64,000 bases of DNA, taken from NCBI GenBank assembly GCA_015064735.1, contig SVRP01000007.1:1-64000 (forward strand). Reading direction: 5' to 3'. Positions 55,787 to 64,000 of the stretch are shown piece after piece (position 1 is the stretch's first letter; each line of letters opens with the position of its first letter). The translations under genes were made by a program, and so were the position numbers. The notes beneath the pieces are model-generated. The model was not told the DNA's origin and did not search any database. It worked only from the letters and a program-made list of their open reading frames with translations. The stretch is from Oscillospiraceae bacterium. Lineage in GTDB: Bacteria; Bacillota; Clostridia; Oscillospirales; CAG-272.

Positions 55787-57526
55787 TTATGCAAAGCTCA
55801 CTTCTGTCAAGGAACCGACAGGTGAATCTATTTCAAAAATGTCCTTGTCAAAGGTATTATTGACCAATTCTCTTCCCATACAGTCAAAAACCTTTACGCG
55901 AAGTGTCTTTCCGCATTTGTTCTTTATGACAATAGCTTGGCTGTCGGTAAGATTTACATAATAGCTCCTTTTCGCTTTTGTTATCTCAGCTATGGGAGAT
56001 GCGCAAAGAAGCGCAATTATGCTGTCCTCACCCTCGGCTTCCGCGTAGCCGTAACCGTTTTCCGCAAAGCTCACGCGAAGCGACGACTCGGAAAGTGTCT
56101 TTCTGTGCTCATTCCAGAAATCAAGATAATTCTTAAGAACGGCTTTCTGCTCATCGGTAATATTTCCAAGTCTTGCGGAAATCTGCGGAACCGAAAACAA
56201 AGTTCCCCAAAGCTGAACCGCGACTCCCTCGGGGGTATCCTCGCGACTCCAGTAAATCATATCCGAATGTACGGCGCAGCTTCCCGATACAAGACGCAAA
56301 TTTATGGTCTGATTTTTATTCATACAGCCGTCAAGAGGACAGTCCCATACTCTCATCATATTTCCGTAAGCACTTACAACGGGTCCGAAGTAGGGCTGAC
56401 GGAATTCTATAAGTATTTCGGGATTTATCTCCCTGAGTGCAGAATTCACATCCTTGAGAAGCTGCTCAACCGCATCCTCCACAGAGACGAAATCCATTTC
56501 ATCCGAATACTCTCCGTTAGCCTTGAATCGGTCGATAAAGTCAAGCTTCAAGCCATCAAGATTCCATTCCTCTACCGCCTTTACGTAGGTGTTTACGAGA
56601 AATTCCCTCACCTCTTTAAAACGTGGATCCAGGGCGTAGCACTCGGTATTGTCAAAATAGCAAAGATATTTGCCCTCAAAAGCCTTGCAATTTTCGGAAA
56701 ATTTTCCGATAAAGGGTACCGAAAACCAAAGCATGACCTTCATTCCAAGCGCATGTATCTTATCTGAAAAGGCGCGCATATTCGGGAATTTTCTCTCTAT
56801 GGGCTTCCAGTCGCCGCAGTAGCCGTAAATGGTGGATTGATCATCGGTCTGCCAGCCGTCGTCAAGAATGACAGCCTTCATTCCAAGCTTTACCGCCTTT
56901 TCACACTCTGCAATCACGTCGCCCTCGGTTACAGCCTGTCCGTAGGAATACCAAGTAGAGTACATCGGATACTTAGCGTCCTCGGGTACGTAAGCGTTTT
57001 CATATCCGAGCCCGTCAAACCATGCTCTCGCTCCGTAGAGAGCGCCGTCAAAGGGAATATCTCTCGTATCTATGCGTATCTCAGCCTCATAGCTCTTAAA
57101 GGGACCCGTCATCTGAGTGAAGAAGTCAATAAAGCAATCTACGGTTGCATTTGTAATACTTGCCCTCATCCTCTGAACGATGGGCGTCTTTACGTCGGAC
57201 ACAGCCGAAAGATAGCGATTTTTTCCCGTTCTTGAAAGCAAGCCCTTAAGAGGCATTCCGCTTGCCAGACGGGAATCTGTCAGCTGCTTATTTCCAAAGG
57301 GAATAAAGCGAAGCTTTTCTATCGGGTCCCACATAGTATACGTGTCAACGCAGGGTATGGAATAAGAAAGGGTTATCTGCTTCGGTGCGCAAGCCTTCTC
57401 CCACTCAAATGACACAGCGTAAAAAATAACACCGTCCTTCTCGCTCTTAAGAGAAAATTTTATATCTACGTTTTCTTCATAATCGAAGGTGAATATCTTG
57501 TTATCTGTTTCAAATATCTTTTTCAT
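55787..57526 (-). CDS. GH36-like alpha-galactosidase
   Basis: The 579-residue protein has the melibiase barrel: AVILDDGWQTDD, MLWFSVPFIG, NLDGLKLDFIDRF with nucleophile Asp329, and RQPYFGP/WDCPLDG beyond it. An N-terminal beta domain (1-190) and a C-terminal beta domain are in the expected order; it is shorter than typical GH36 (about 700). Cytoplasmic, since no signal peptide. It follows the BNR-sialidase-like gene by 11 bases in the same direction, so both likely act on the same host or plant glycan. Confidence 0.85.
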   Translation of the reverse strand: MKKIFETDNKIFTFDYEENVDIKFSLKSEKDGVIFYAVSFEWEKACAPKQITLSYSIPCVDTYTMWDPIEKLRFIPFGNKQLTDSRLASGMPLKGLLSRTGKNRYLSAVSDVKTPIVQRMRASITNATVDCFIDFFTQMTGPFKSYEAEIRIDTRDIPFDGALYGARAWFDGLGYENAYVPEDAKYPMYSTWYSYGQAVTEGDVIAECEKAVKLGMKAVILDDGWQTDDQSTIYGYCGDWKPIERKFPNMRAFSDKIHALGMKVMLWFSVPFIGKFSENCKAFEGKYLCYFDNTECYALDPRFKEVREFLVNTYVKAVEEWNLDGLKLDFIDRFKANGEYSDEMDFVSVEDAVEQLLKDVNSALREINPEILIEFRQPYFGPVVSAYGNMMRVWDCPLDGCMNKNQTINLRLVSGSCAVHSDMIYWSREDTPEGVAVQLWGTLFSVPQISARLGNITDEQKAVLKNYLDFWNEHRKTLSESSLRVSFAENGYGYAEAEGEDSIIALLCASPIAEITKAKRSYYVNLTDSQAIVIKNKCGKTLRVKVFDCMGRELVNNTFDKDIFEIDSPVGSLTEVSFA

Positions 57527-57537
57527 GGTCCTCTTCC

Positions 57538-58596
57538 TTACTCAATACTTGATATTTCTATTTTGGATATTCCAAGTCTGCAAAGTGTATTCCCGTCCTC
57601 GGCTCCGCCTCTGCAATATCCTATCAGTATATATCCGTCGTTAGTCTCGAACAAAGCGGGATAGCAGAATCCGCGACTCTCATCATTCTCTATAATATTA
57701 AGTGCGCCAAAGCTTTCGCCGTCAATACTTTTTCGAATAACAAAGGGAGTCCGCCCCCACGTTCCCTTGCAGTTCGTTCTGCCGTCGTAATTCGGTACAG
57801 GATTATATACGGCATACGTCGCTCCGCCAAGGGATTTCATTTGCATGGGAGACGCGGGCGAGGTGAACCTTCCACCTACAGGCACAGAAAAGCAGTTGAT
57901 GTCTCCCGACGATTCGGATTCATACTGACAGCCCACACCCGTACGCATCCAGAGATAGAAAGAGCCGTCCGATTTTTCTATGATTCCGGGCTCCTGAAGT
58001 CCTCTGTCATTGGAGTTCGTATTACGTATCGTATAATTCCAACCAACCGCCTTGAAGCTTTCTCCGTCATCATCCGAATAAAGCAAAGTCGTGCGGTAGG
58101 GAAAGCGCTCGCGGCTCTCGGTGCTTATTCGGTTTTCCTTGGACGTAACATATGCCGCGGGAGCTATAATTCTTCCGGTTTTGAGTCTTACAAATCTATC
58201 GTTGTTTATAACGTAATAATTGGGAGCGAAATCGGCTTTGCAGCGCTCAGTCCTGAAAACCCTTCCGTCAGCAGATATTGCCCTGCCTATTGTAGTTGTA
58301 AAATCGTTTTCCTTTATAAGAAAATAAAAGCCTATATCCCCGTTGTTCTGCTCAAGAGCGGATACACTCATTATATTCTTCGTCCCGAAAAATTCGGAGG
58401 TAGCAATAATCTCCGGCTCGCTCCAGCTCTCACCCTCGTCCGACGAGCGTATCATTGCGATATCACAAGCGGCATGGTCGTGGTTGGAATCTCCCGTGTA
58501 CCGACTGTAAGCAAAGAGTATTTCTCCGTTTTTTGCCCTGATAAAGGCGCCCTCGCTGTTTCTCGGATTATTCGCACTTGGAGGAAGCTCGTGCAA
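57538..58596 (-). CDS. BNR-repeat sialidase-like protein
   Basis: The 352-residue six-bladed beta-propeller has two clear Asp boxes (SSDEGESW and YSDDDGESF) and a third weaker one, with an arginine-rich first blade (NNPRNSEGAFIRAKNGEILF). Sialidase family GH33 is possible but the full Arg triad and Tyr/Glu nucleophile pair cannot be fixed with certainty, and related propellers act on other sugars. No signal peptide. An earlier in-frame start is not seen. It is the first gene of the pair with the GH36-like gene. Confidence 0.7.
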   Translation of the reverse strand: MHELPPSANNPRNSEGAFIRAKNGEILFAYSRYTGDSNHDHAACDIAMIRSSDEGESWSEPEIIATSEFFGTKNIMSVSALEQNNGDIGFYFLIKENDFTTTIGRAISADGRVFRTERCKADFAPNYYVINNDRFVRLKTGRIIAPAAYVTSKENRISTESRERFPYRTTLLYSDDDGESFKAVGWNYTIRNTNSNDRGLQEPGIIEKSDGSFYLWMRTGVGCQYESESSGDINCFSVPVGGRFTSPASPMQMKSLGGATYAVYNPVPNYDGRTNCKGTWGRTPFVIRKSIDGESFGALNIIENDESRGFCYPALFETNDGYILIGYCRGGAEDGNTLCRLGISKIEISSIE

Positions 58597-58683
58597 AAGC
58601 CTTAATTAGATTGGATTTGTATCCAAATATTTGAATCTATAAAGCAGAGGCTTTTAGAAAAATTTGAAAGGAGAAAAAACAAC

Positions 58684-59229
58684 ATGAAGAAAAGAAGAAT
58701 TGTGATCGTTGCGTTTATCCTCACTGCGGCTATTGCCATCGGAATCGGTTTTGCAACCCTTACCGATACCCTTACCATTATAGGTAATGCGGTTGTCGAT
58801 ATGGGTGCTGCAGGCTCCGCATTCGACGGCAAGATCCAGTTCACAGCTGCTCAGGCTGTTTCCTCTACCGGTACCGGTACCCAGGCAGATACCGCAAGCT
58901 TCACCTCCGACGATGCTACCTTCTCGGTACACAAGTTGGCAGTTAAGGACGAGGTTTCAACGTTCAAGTTCACTATCGAGAACACCTCTAACGTTCCCGC
59001 TACCGTTGTGGTAAACGCAACCAAGGTCAGCGGAGCAGATAACCCCTCCAACTCCAACGAAGGCATCTTCGAGGTTACCTACGCGTACTCTAACGTAGAC
59101 AAGGTAATTCCTTCCGGCGGAACTATGGACGTTACCATTACTGTTGAAGTAATTGCCCCTGTTACCGCAGAAGCTACCGCAACCTTCGGACTTGAGCTTC
59201 ACGTTACGACCGACGACCTCACCCCCTAA
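58684..59229 (+). CDS. TasA/camelysin-like surface protein with SipW-type signal
   Basis: The 181-residue protein has a basic N-terminus, a hydrophobic stretch and the SipW-cognate signature GFATLTDTLTIIGNA (residues 22-36), where cleavage is expected. The mature part is a beta-rich domain with few charged clusters (FKFTIENTSNVPATVVVNAT), like TasA, CotN and camelysin, which form extracellular fibres in Bacillus. AAAGGAG lies ahead of the ATG. It is the first of four genes with its dedicated signal peptidase downstream. Confidence 0.82.
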   Translation: MKKRRIVIVAFILTAAIAIGIGFATLTDTLTIIGNAVVDMGAAGSAFDGKIQFTAAQAVSSTGTGTQADTASFTSDDATFSVHKLAVKDEVSTFKFTIENTSNVPATVVVNATKVSGADNPSNSNEGIFEVTYAYSNVDKVIPSGGTMDVTITVEVIAPVTAEATATFGLELHVTTDDLTP

Positions 59230-59289
59230 TCGAAGCTAAAACACAAAGAACAAGTACTCCGACATAAGTCGGGTGAAAGGAGAACGGTT

Positions 59290-60411
59290 ATGCTTTCCGA
59301 CAGAAGAATGTTATATATCATATCCTCTTCGGCGCTTGCCGTTCTCCTGCTTGGTCTGTTTATGCCATCAACTGCAGGGCGGATATTCTGCGCCGCTGTT
59401 ATTGCCGTTTTTGCGGCTCTTGCTTTCTTTTTCATTAGGAAAAGAAGTATTCTATCTATCAATAAAAACACCGTTATTCTCTTGATATCGGTGATAGGTC
59501 TTCTGTATCTGATGTTTTATTATCTTTCGGGGTTAAAGTTCGGTTTTTACAGAAGCGGATATAAATTCAGCTTTTACTACATCTTAAGATTTTTTATTCC
59601 CATCTCGTTAATTATTGCCGCATCTGAAATTTTCAGATGGGTTATCCGAGCACAGAATAAAAAGCTCGCAGACGTTATTTCATATTTGGTCTGCGTTATT
59701 ACCGAAGTACTTATATACGGTAGTGCCACCAGCGCAAAGGGCTTTATCGCCTTTGTGGATTTCTGGGCTATCGCGGTTTTCCCTGCTTTAGTTTCAAACG
59801 TACTCTATCACTACCTGTCTAAAAGATACGGTCCTGTTCCCAATCTGATCTACAGAGCTATTATTACTCTGTATATCTACATCATCCCCGTCGTTCCCGC
59901 AATGCCCAAATCCCTGCTCGCATTTTTAAATCTCATTATTCCGTTGGTTATTTACTGGTTTTTGGACATTCTCTTTGAAAAAAAGAAAAAAAACGCCCTT
60001 GAGAAAAAACATAAATACTCATTTATCCCGGTTATTTTTACAGCTGTTTTGATGACCTTTACCATGATGCTTATTTCAAATCAGTTCAGATTCGGAACTC
60101 TTGTTATAGCTACCGACAGTATGACGGGTACGTATAACAAGGGCGATGCCGTAATCTATGAAAGATACGATGACCAGCCGATTGAAATCGGTCAGGTTAT
60201 AGTGTTTAAAAACGGAAAAGCTACAATGGTTCACAGAGTTATAAATATTGAAAACATAAACGGTGTAATAAGATATTACACCAAGGGAGACGTAAACGAA
60301 GATCCCGATCCCGGATTTATTACAGAGGGGGACATAGTGGGGCTTGCGGATACAAAGCTTCCATACCTCGGCTATCCGAGCCTTTGGCTCAGAAGTCTGT
60401 TCAAAAAATGA
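59290..60411 (+). CDS. sipW: SipW-type signal peptidase I with an N-terminal membrane domain
   Basis: The 373-residue protein has a long N-terminal region with about seven predicted membrane helices (10-225), then the peptidase domain: catalytic Ser277 in VIATDSMTGTYNKGD and His315 in ATMVHRVI. A His instead of Lys in the second site is the mark of the archaeal/ER-type (SipW) branch. SipW itself is about 190 residues, so the membrane region is an extension. GAAAGGAG precedes the ATG. It most probably processes the two TasA-like proteins encoded on either side. Confidence 0.88.
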   Translation: MLSDRRMLYIISSSALAVLLLGLFMPSTAGRIFCAAVIAVFAALAFFFIRKRSILSINKNTVILLISVIGLLYLMFYYLSGLKFGFYRSGYKFSFYYILRFFIPISLIIAASEIFRWVIRAQNKKLADVISYLVCVITEVLIYGSATSAKGFIAFVDFWAIAVFPALVSNVLYHYLSKRYGPVPNLIYRAIITLYIYIIPVVPAMPKSLLAFLNLIIPLVIYWFLDILFEKKKKNALEKKHKYSFIPVIFTAVLMTFTMMLISNQFRFGTLVIATDSMTGTYNKGDAVIYERYDDQPIEIGQVIVFKNGKATMVHRVINIENINGVIRYYTKGDVNEDPDPGFITEGDIVGLADTKLPYLGYPSLWLRSLFKK

Positions 60412-60479
60412 AGACAATAATGTTAACTAACATTTAAATATACAAGACAGATATAACAGATTTAAGAAAGGAGACCCGC

Positions 60480-61982
60480 ATGTCTGAAGCCGAAAAGAAA
60501 AGACGGTTAGATTACCGAAATAACAGAAAAAAGTGGATATTTATTCAGATCATAGCTATCAGTATAGCGGCGGTGCTGGCTTTAGGCTCATTTATTGCCT
60601 TTTTCCTGCTCAACAAGACCTTTTACATACATTACAACGAGTCCGCGAATGTAGATTACAAGGTCGGAGTTTTGGAAAAGAACGAATTCTTCACAGAGGA
60701 TTGGCTTGAGCCCGGAAATGCTTACCTGTCCGATAATACAAATAATATTGTCGCTACGTTCAATTATAAAATGTCTATGGACGAGAGCAAAGCAAAATTT
60801 ATGTATCAGTATACCATCGACGCTGAAACGGTCATACTTGATAAGACCAGTGGCAGACCTCTTGCCCACAACATAGAGCCGGAAAAGCTCAGCCAGGCTG
60901 AGGGCGTAACCAAATCGTCCAGAAACGAATTCGAGATACACGATCAGATCAACATAAACTTCAGGTATTTTAACGATCGGGCAAAGGAATATCTTGAGCG
61001 CTACGGACTCGAGGATGGCTACTACACAAGCACGCTTGCCGTAACTATGAAGGTAAGCATTATAAGCTCTTCCCCCGATTTTGAGGAAAGCGGAAACAAC
61101 TCTTACTTCATGACCATGAATATCCCGCTTGGTCAGGATACCTTTGATATCAATATCTCATCAAGTGCTACCAATAATACAAACAAGGTAATCGCATGTT
61201 CGCAGGCAGGTATCAATCCCATTGTTTTCAAGGCTATCGGAATAATATTTACCATTCTTGTAGTGCTTGCCCTTATATTCCTCGTTGTATTTATTTACAT
61301 TACGAGAAATGAGGATATAAATTACTCTATTAAGATAAAGAGAATACTCTCGGCATACCGTTCGTTTATTCAGAGAATAACAAACGAGTTTGACTCCGAG
61401 GGATATCAAATACTCTACGTCAGCACCTTTAACGAAATGCTCGGCATAAGAGATACCATTCAGTCTCCCATTCTCATGAACGAAAATGAGGACAAGACAC
61501 GTACTCTGTTCTTTATTCCTACTAACACTAAAATCCTCTACATCCACGAAATAAAGGTTGATAATTACGACGACCTTTATCGCGAGGAGGAGCCGGAGGT
61601 GATCGTTGAAGAGGAAATCCCCGAGGAAGTCGTAGAGAACGAGACCCCCGATATAGATCTTGCGGCAATTGATTATGTTCCCGATAACGATCCCGAGGAA
61701 GAAGAAGGTATTGAGGTCATCGGTGTCGTATGGCCCGAAAGAGCTCACAGAAACAAGGTATATAGATATGACCCCGACGGTGAACAGCTATCTACCGGAG
61801 ATGTAGTTCTGGTTCCCACCCGCGATGTGGCAAAGAACAAGGAAGTAGTAAGAAAAGCGGCAGTTGCCCACGGAAACCACAGAGTACCCCCGGAAATGAT
61901 ACACCACCCCTTAAAGAAGATAATAGGAGTTGTAAGGCATAAAGCTGAAGAACTTCTCACAAACGATAAGACGTCAAAATAA
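60480..61982 (+). CDS. DUF5305-like membrane protein
   Basis: The 500-residue protein has a cytoplasmic N-terminus, a membrane helix at about 20-45, an extracellular beta-rich domain (50-240), a second helix (about 250-275) and a cytoplasmic tail with an acidic segment (EEEIPEEVVENETPDIDL) followed by a basic end. Domain layout and its place beside a SipW-type peptidase fit the DUF5305 family as I know it. It may assist assembly or anchoring of the TasA-like proteins. GAAAGGAG precedes the ATG. Confidence 0.75.
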   Translation: MSEAEKKRRLDYRNNRKKWIFIQIIAISIAAVLALGSFIAFFLLNKTFYIHYNESANVDYKVGVLEKNEFFTEDWLEPGNAYLSDNTNNIVATFNYKMSMDESKAKFMYQYTIDAETVILDKTSGRPLAHNIEPEKLSQAEGVTKSSRNEFEIHDQININFRYFNDRAKEYLERYGLEDGYYTSTLAVTMKVSIISSSPDFEESGNNSYFMTMNIPLGQDTFDINISSSATNNTNKVIACSQAGINPIVFKAIGIIFTILVVLALIFLVVFIYITRNEDINYSIKIKRILSAYRSFIQRITNEFDSEGYQILYVSTFNEMLGIRDTIQSPILMNENEDKTRTLFFIPTNTKILYIHEIKVDNYDDLYREEEPEVIVEEEIPEEVVENETPDIDLAAIDYVPDNDPEEEEGIEVIGVVWPERAHRNKVYRYDPDGEQLSTGDVVLVPTRDVAKNKEVVRKAAVAHGNHRVPPEMIHHPLKKIIGVVRHKAEELLTNDKTSK

Positions 61983-62015
61983 AAATCGAAACAATATTGG
62001 AAAGGAGAGTGCGAC

Positions 62016-63449
62016 ATGAGAAAATCTGTTAAAATTACTTTGTGTACCGCGCTCTCCTTTATGTTTATCTTTTCCTGCTTAGGTTTTGCTACACTCACGG
62101 ACACTCTTTCCATTTCCGGTAACGCAGCGGCTACACCTCCAAACGCTGTATTTATTACAGACGCAACCGTGGTGAACACCAATGTGTCATCCGAAAGCCA
62201 TGAGGTTGTATTTCCGACCAATCTTCAAAGCAACATCAGAGGCGCAAGAAACAATTCCGTAACATACATGATTACAGTTAAAAATAATACCTCCTACAAA
62301 TACGCTTATTCCGGAATTGATTACGTTACGGATGCGGCATATAACGGCAATTCTTATATTGGAAACGGAATCACGATCACTACAAAAGACAAGCAGACCG
62401 ATTCGTCTGCCACATTCAATTCAAGCGATACCTTGGAGCCGGGAGCTGTGCGTACATTTTATGTTACGTATACAGTTTCAAGAAACACGGCTGCAAACAA
62501 AGATCTGAATTTTCTTGTCAACTTCAAGTTTGGTATCCATGTAGACTCTGCCGGAGACGTTGCAATTGATAATGCCCTTGATAAATTCACATCCGTTCTT
62601 AACGACAGCTCCGCGGGAGGAGGCTATGAGGTCCTTACCGATAAGATCGACGACAAATACGATGGCCGTAACGACTGGAAGGCTAACTACATCGGAAACG
62701 TCGTAGACTCCTCAAGCAGCGACTCAAAGATAGTAAACGACCTTTTTGGTGGCGAACTGACGCTCGATATTGACGGCAGAGAAACCAACGTAACCGTTCT
62801 CATAAAGAGGGAGGACGTTGACGGTAATCCTTTGACCGGAGACGACTACACGATAACCCATTCAAACGGTGGCTCAACATCCGGATACGGATGTGAAATG
62901 ACCCTCTACATGACCACCCATCACCTTCAATACGGTACTCCCACCGTATACGCAGCGGTATTTACCTGTCAACGTAACAGCGACGGATCATACGGCTCGT
63001 GGTACGTTCTTGGAGACATCTACGAGGGCACAGCTAATATCGTAGGATATGAAGGTGGACAATCCACAGGTTCATTTGATACCGGTACGTGGCGCTCGGT
63101 AAACAAGACCTACACCGTTTCAAGTGATTATCAGTATACCGTATCCCAAAACAACACGATACAAACCGTCATTCAGGCGGAGGACGTGTACGGCTTGGCC
63201 AGAAATAAGCTACAGCCTCTGCTAAGAAAGGCAAAGAATATACTCGACGGCGACTACGGAGTTTTTGCAGGTGTTGCAATAGAACGACTCAGAAGCGTGT
63301 ACGATGAAGCATCCATATATTACACTATCGGTGCAGACGGAACACTTACAGTAAACCCCACTTCCACAAGAGCTCAGCTTGTCCCTTACATAAGAGAGGT
63401 GGAAACAGCTTTGGTTCCCTTCGACGGAGTATTAAATCCAAATATATAA
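62016..63449 (+). CDS. large TasA-like surface protein with SipW-type signal
   Basis: The 477-residue protein has the same signal signature as the first gene of the locus (GFATLTDTLSISGNA, about 23-37). The mature part is beta-rich (about 40-170) with a central tandem-like region (170-370) and a helical C-terminal segment (LARNKLQPLLRKAKNILDGD onward). It is likely a second structural subunit or an anchor protein. GAAAGGAG lies upstream of the ATG. A bidirectional terminator follows at 63453. Confidence 0.8.
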   Translation: MRKSVKITLCTALSFMFIFSCLGFATLTDTLSISGNAAATPPNAVFITDATVVNTNVSSESHEVVFPTNLQSNIRGARNNSVTYMITVKNNTSYKYAYSGIDYVTDAAYNGNSYIGNGITITTKDKQTDSSATFNSSDTLEPGAVRTFYVTYTVSRNTAANKDLNFLVNFKFGIHVDSAGDVAIDNALDKFTSVLNDSSAGGGYEVLTDKIDDKYDGRNDWKANYIGNVVDSSSSDSKIVNDLFGGELTLDIDGRETNVTVLIKREDVDGNPLTGDDYTITHSNGGSTSGYGCEMTLYMTTHHLQYGTPTVYAAVFTCQRNSDGSYGSWYVLGDIYEGTANIVGYEGGQSTGSFDTGTWRSVNKTYTVSSDYQYTVSQNNTIQTVIQAEDVYGLARNKLQPLLRKAKNILDGDYGVFAGVAIERLRSVYDEASIYYTIGADGTLTVNPTSTRAQLVPYIREVETALVPFDGVLNPNI

Positions 63450-63452
63450 AAC

Positions 63453-63504
63453 AAAAGACTGTCATGCGTGAACTCCATTCAGTTCACACAGGACAGTCCT
63501 TTTT
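63453..63504. terminator. bidirectional terminator between the SipW locus and aroQ
   Basis: AAAAGACTGTC / GACAGTCCTTTTT arms with an inner inverted repeat GTGAACT / AGTTCAC. Confidence 0.88.
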
Positions 63505-63521
63505 GTTTACATAACATTACG

Positions 63522-63947
63522 TCAGGCGAAAGTAAAATATTCAAGAGCTTTTCTGTAACCCTCAAAGCCAAGACCGCAAATCGTCTTTTTTGCTATCATA
63601 GATACGTAAGAGAATTTTCTGAATTCCTCTCGCTCATTTATATCCGAAAGATGCACCTCAACAGTGGGAATAGCCACAGCCTTCAGAGCGTCAAGTATAG
63701 CAACGCTCGTATGGGTATATGCCGCGGGATTGATAACTATTCCGTCATATATGCCGTAAGCCGACTGTATAACGTCAACTATTTCTCCCTCGTGATTGGA
63801 TTGAAAAAGCGATACACTTAATCCAAGCTCCTTTGCAGAGCTCCGTACGTATTCCTCCAATGCCTTAAAGCTTTGACTGCCGTAAATATCGGGCTCGCGT
63901 ATACCAAGCATATTAAGATTGGGGCCGTTTATTACTAATATTTTCAT
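63522..63947 (-). CDS. aroQ: 3-dehydroquinate dehydratase, type II
   Basis: The 141-residue enzyme dehydrates 3-dehydroquinate in the shikimate pathway. VINGPNLNMLGIREPDIYG with the active-site Tyr, LFQSNHEGEIVD, VINPAAYTHTSVAI and VEVHLSDINEREEFRKFSY are all present. AGGAGGAAAA directly precedes the ATG at 63947, which overlaps the stop codon of the upstream gene (ATGA). Confidence 0.95.
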   Translation of the reverse strand: MKILVINGPNLNMLGIREPDIYGSQSFKALEEYVRSSAKELGLSVSLFQSNHEGEIVDVIQSAYGIYDGIVINPAAYTHTSVAILDALKAVAIPTVEVHLSDINEREEFRKFSYVSMIAKKTICGLGFEGYRKALEYFTFA

Positions 63948-64000
63948 TTTTCCTCCTGAAATCCAAGAACACAAAGCATAGCATTTGCCGTTTCCCGGGG
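63944..64000 (-). CDS. partial upstream gene of the aro-type operon (C-terminal 18 residues)
   Basis: The reading frame at the window edge ends RETANAMLCVLGFQEEK and stops at TGA overlapping the aroQ start (ATGA). The coupling indicates a shared operon, and the gene is likely another shikimate-pathway enzyme, but the fragment is too short to identify. Confidence 0.6.
   Translation of the reverse strand, partial: PRETANAMLCVLGFQEEK

Overview
The window looks like chromosomal DNA from an uncultured, gut-type member of the Clostridia (Bacillota). The support is spoVAD/spoVAE sporulation genes, strong AGGAGG-type ribosome binding sites, TTGACA-N17-TATAAT promoters, a DUF1292 protein, a SipW/TasA-type secretion locus, and a DUF6809-like protein of the kind I associate with Clostridial mobile elements. 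No rRNA, tRNA or CRISPR array was seen.

Positions 1-22.9 kb form a plant-polysaccharide (arabinoxylan/galactan) catabolic region built from several cassettes, four of them with an AraC-family regulator: a GH39-like enzyme (cut by the window edge); AraC plus a clan GH-A hydrolase; AraC divergent from xylA-xylB-GH120 beta-xylosidase; a GH4 enzyme, an AraC gene and araA-GH42-GH51; a GH29-like enzyme; and a sugar isomerase/epimerase-like gene, a ceramidase-like gene interrupted by an in-frame TAG, and a DegT aminotransferase, divergent from a fourth AraC gene. The enzymes have no visible signal peptides and no transporter is present, so they appear to act on imported oligosaccharides. The products (xylose, arabinose, galactose) feed xylA, xylB and araA.

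Positions 22.9-35.2 kb are an AT-rich mobile island: a HEPN-domain protein, small accessory proteins (one gene almost devoid of G), a replication-initiator-like protein flanked by iteron-like repeats, a serine recombinase, a very large InlB/GLUG-repeat lipoprotein preceded by a riboswitch-like leader RNA, and a tyrosine integrase. The island is bracketed by direct repeats made of a 3'-flank hairpin plus the 3' end of a GGGtGRT-family gene. Further copies of this hairpin/gene-tail unit lie between the upstream cassettes, suggesting that the 3' end of this gene has served repeatedly as an integration or recombination point.

Positions 35.2-64 kb are mostly core chromosome: GGGtGRT/NifU-like/SGNH/pduL, a TepA-like protease, MATE, hemW, DUF1292, a structured RNA candidate, secG, spoVAE-spoVAD, a uridine phosphorylase-like gene, an SH3 lipoprotein, asnS/asnA, a PHP protein, an SDR, a radical SAM protein, a C1 peptidase, guaB, a GH36-like plus BNR-sialidase-like pair, a four-gene SipW/TasA-like/DUF5305 surface-fibre locus, and aroQ at the edge of an aro-like operon.
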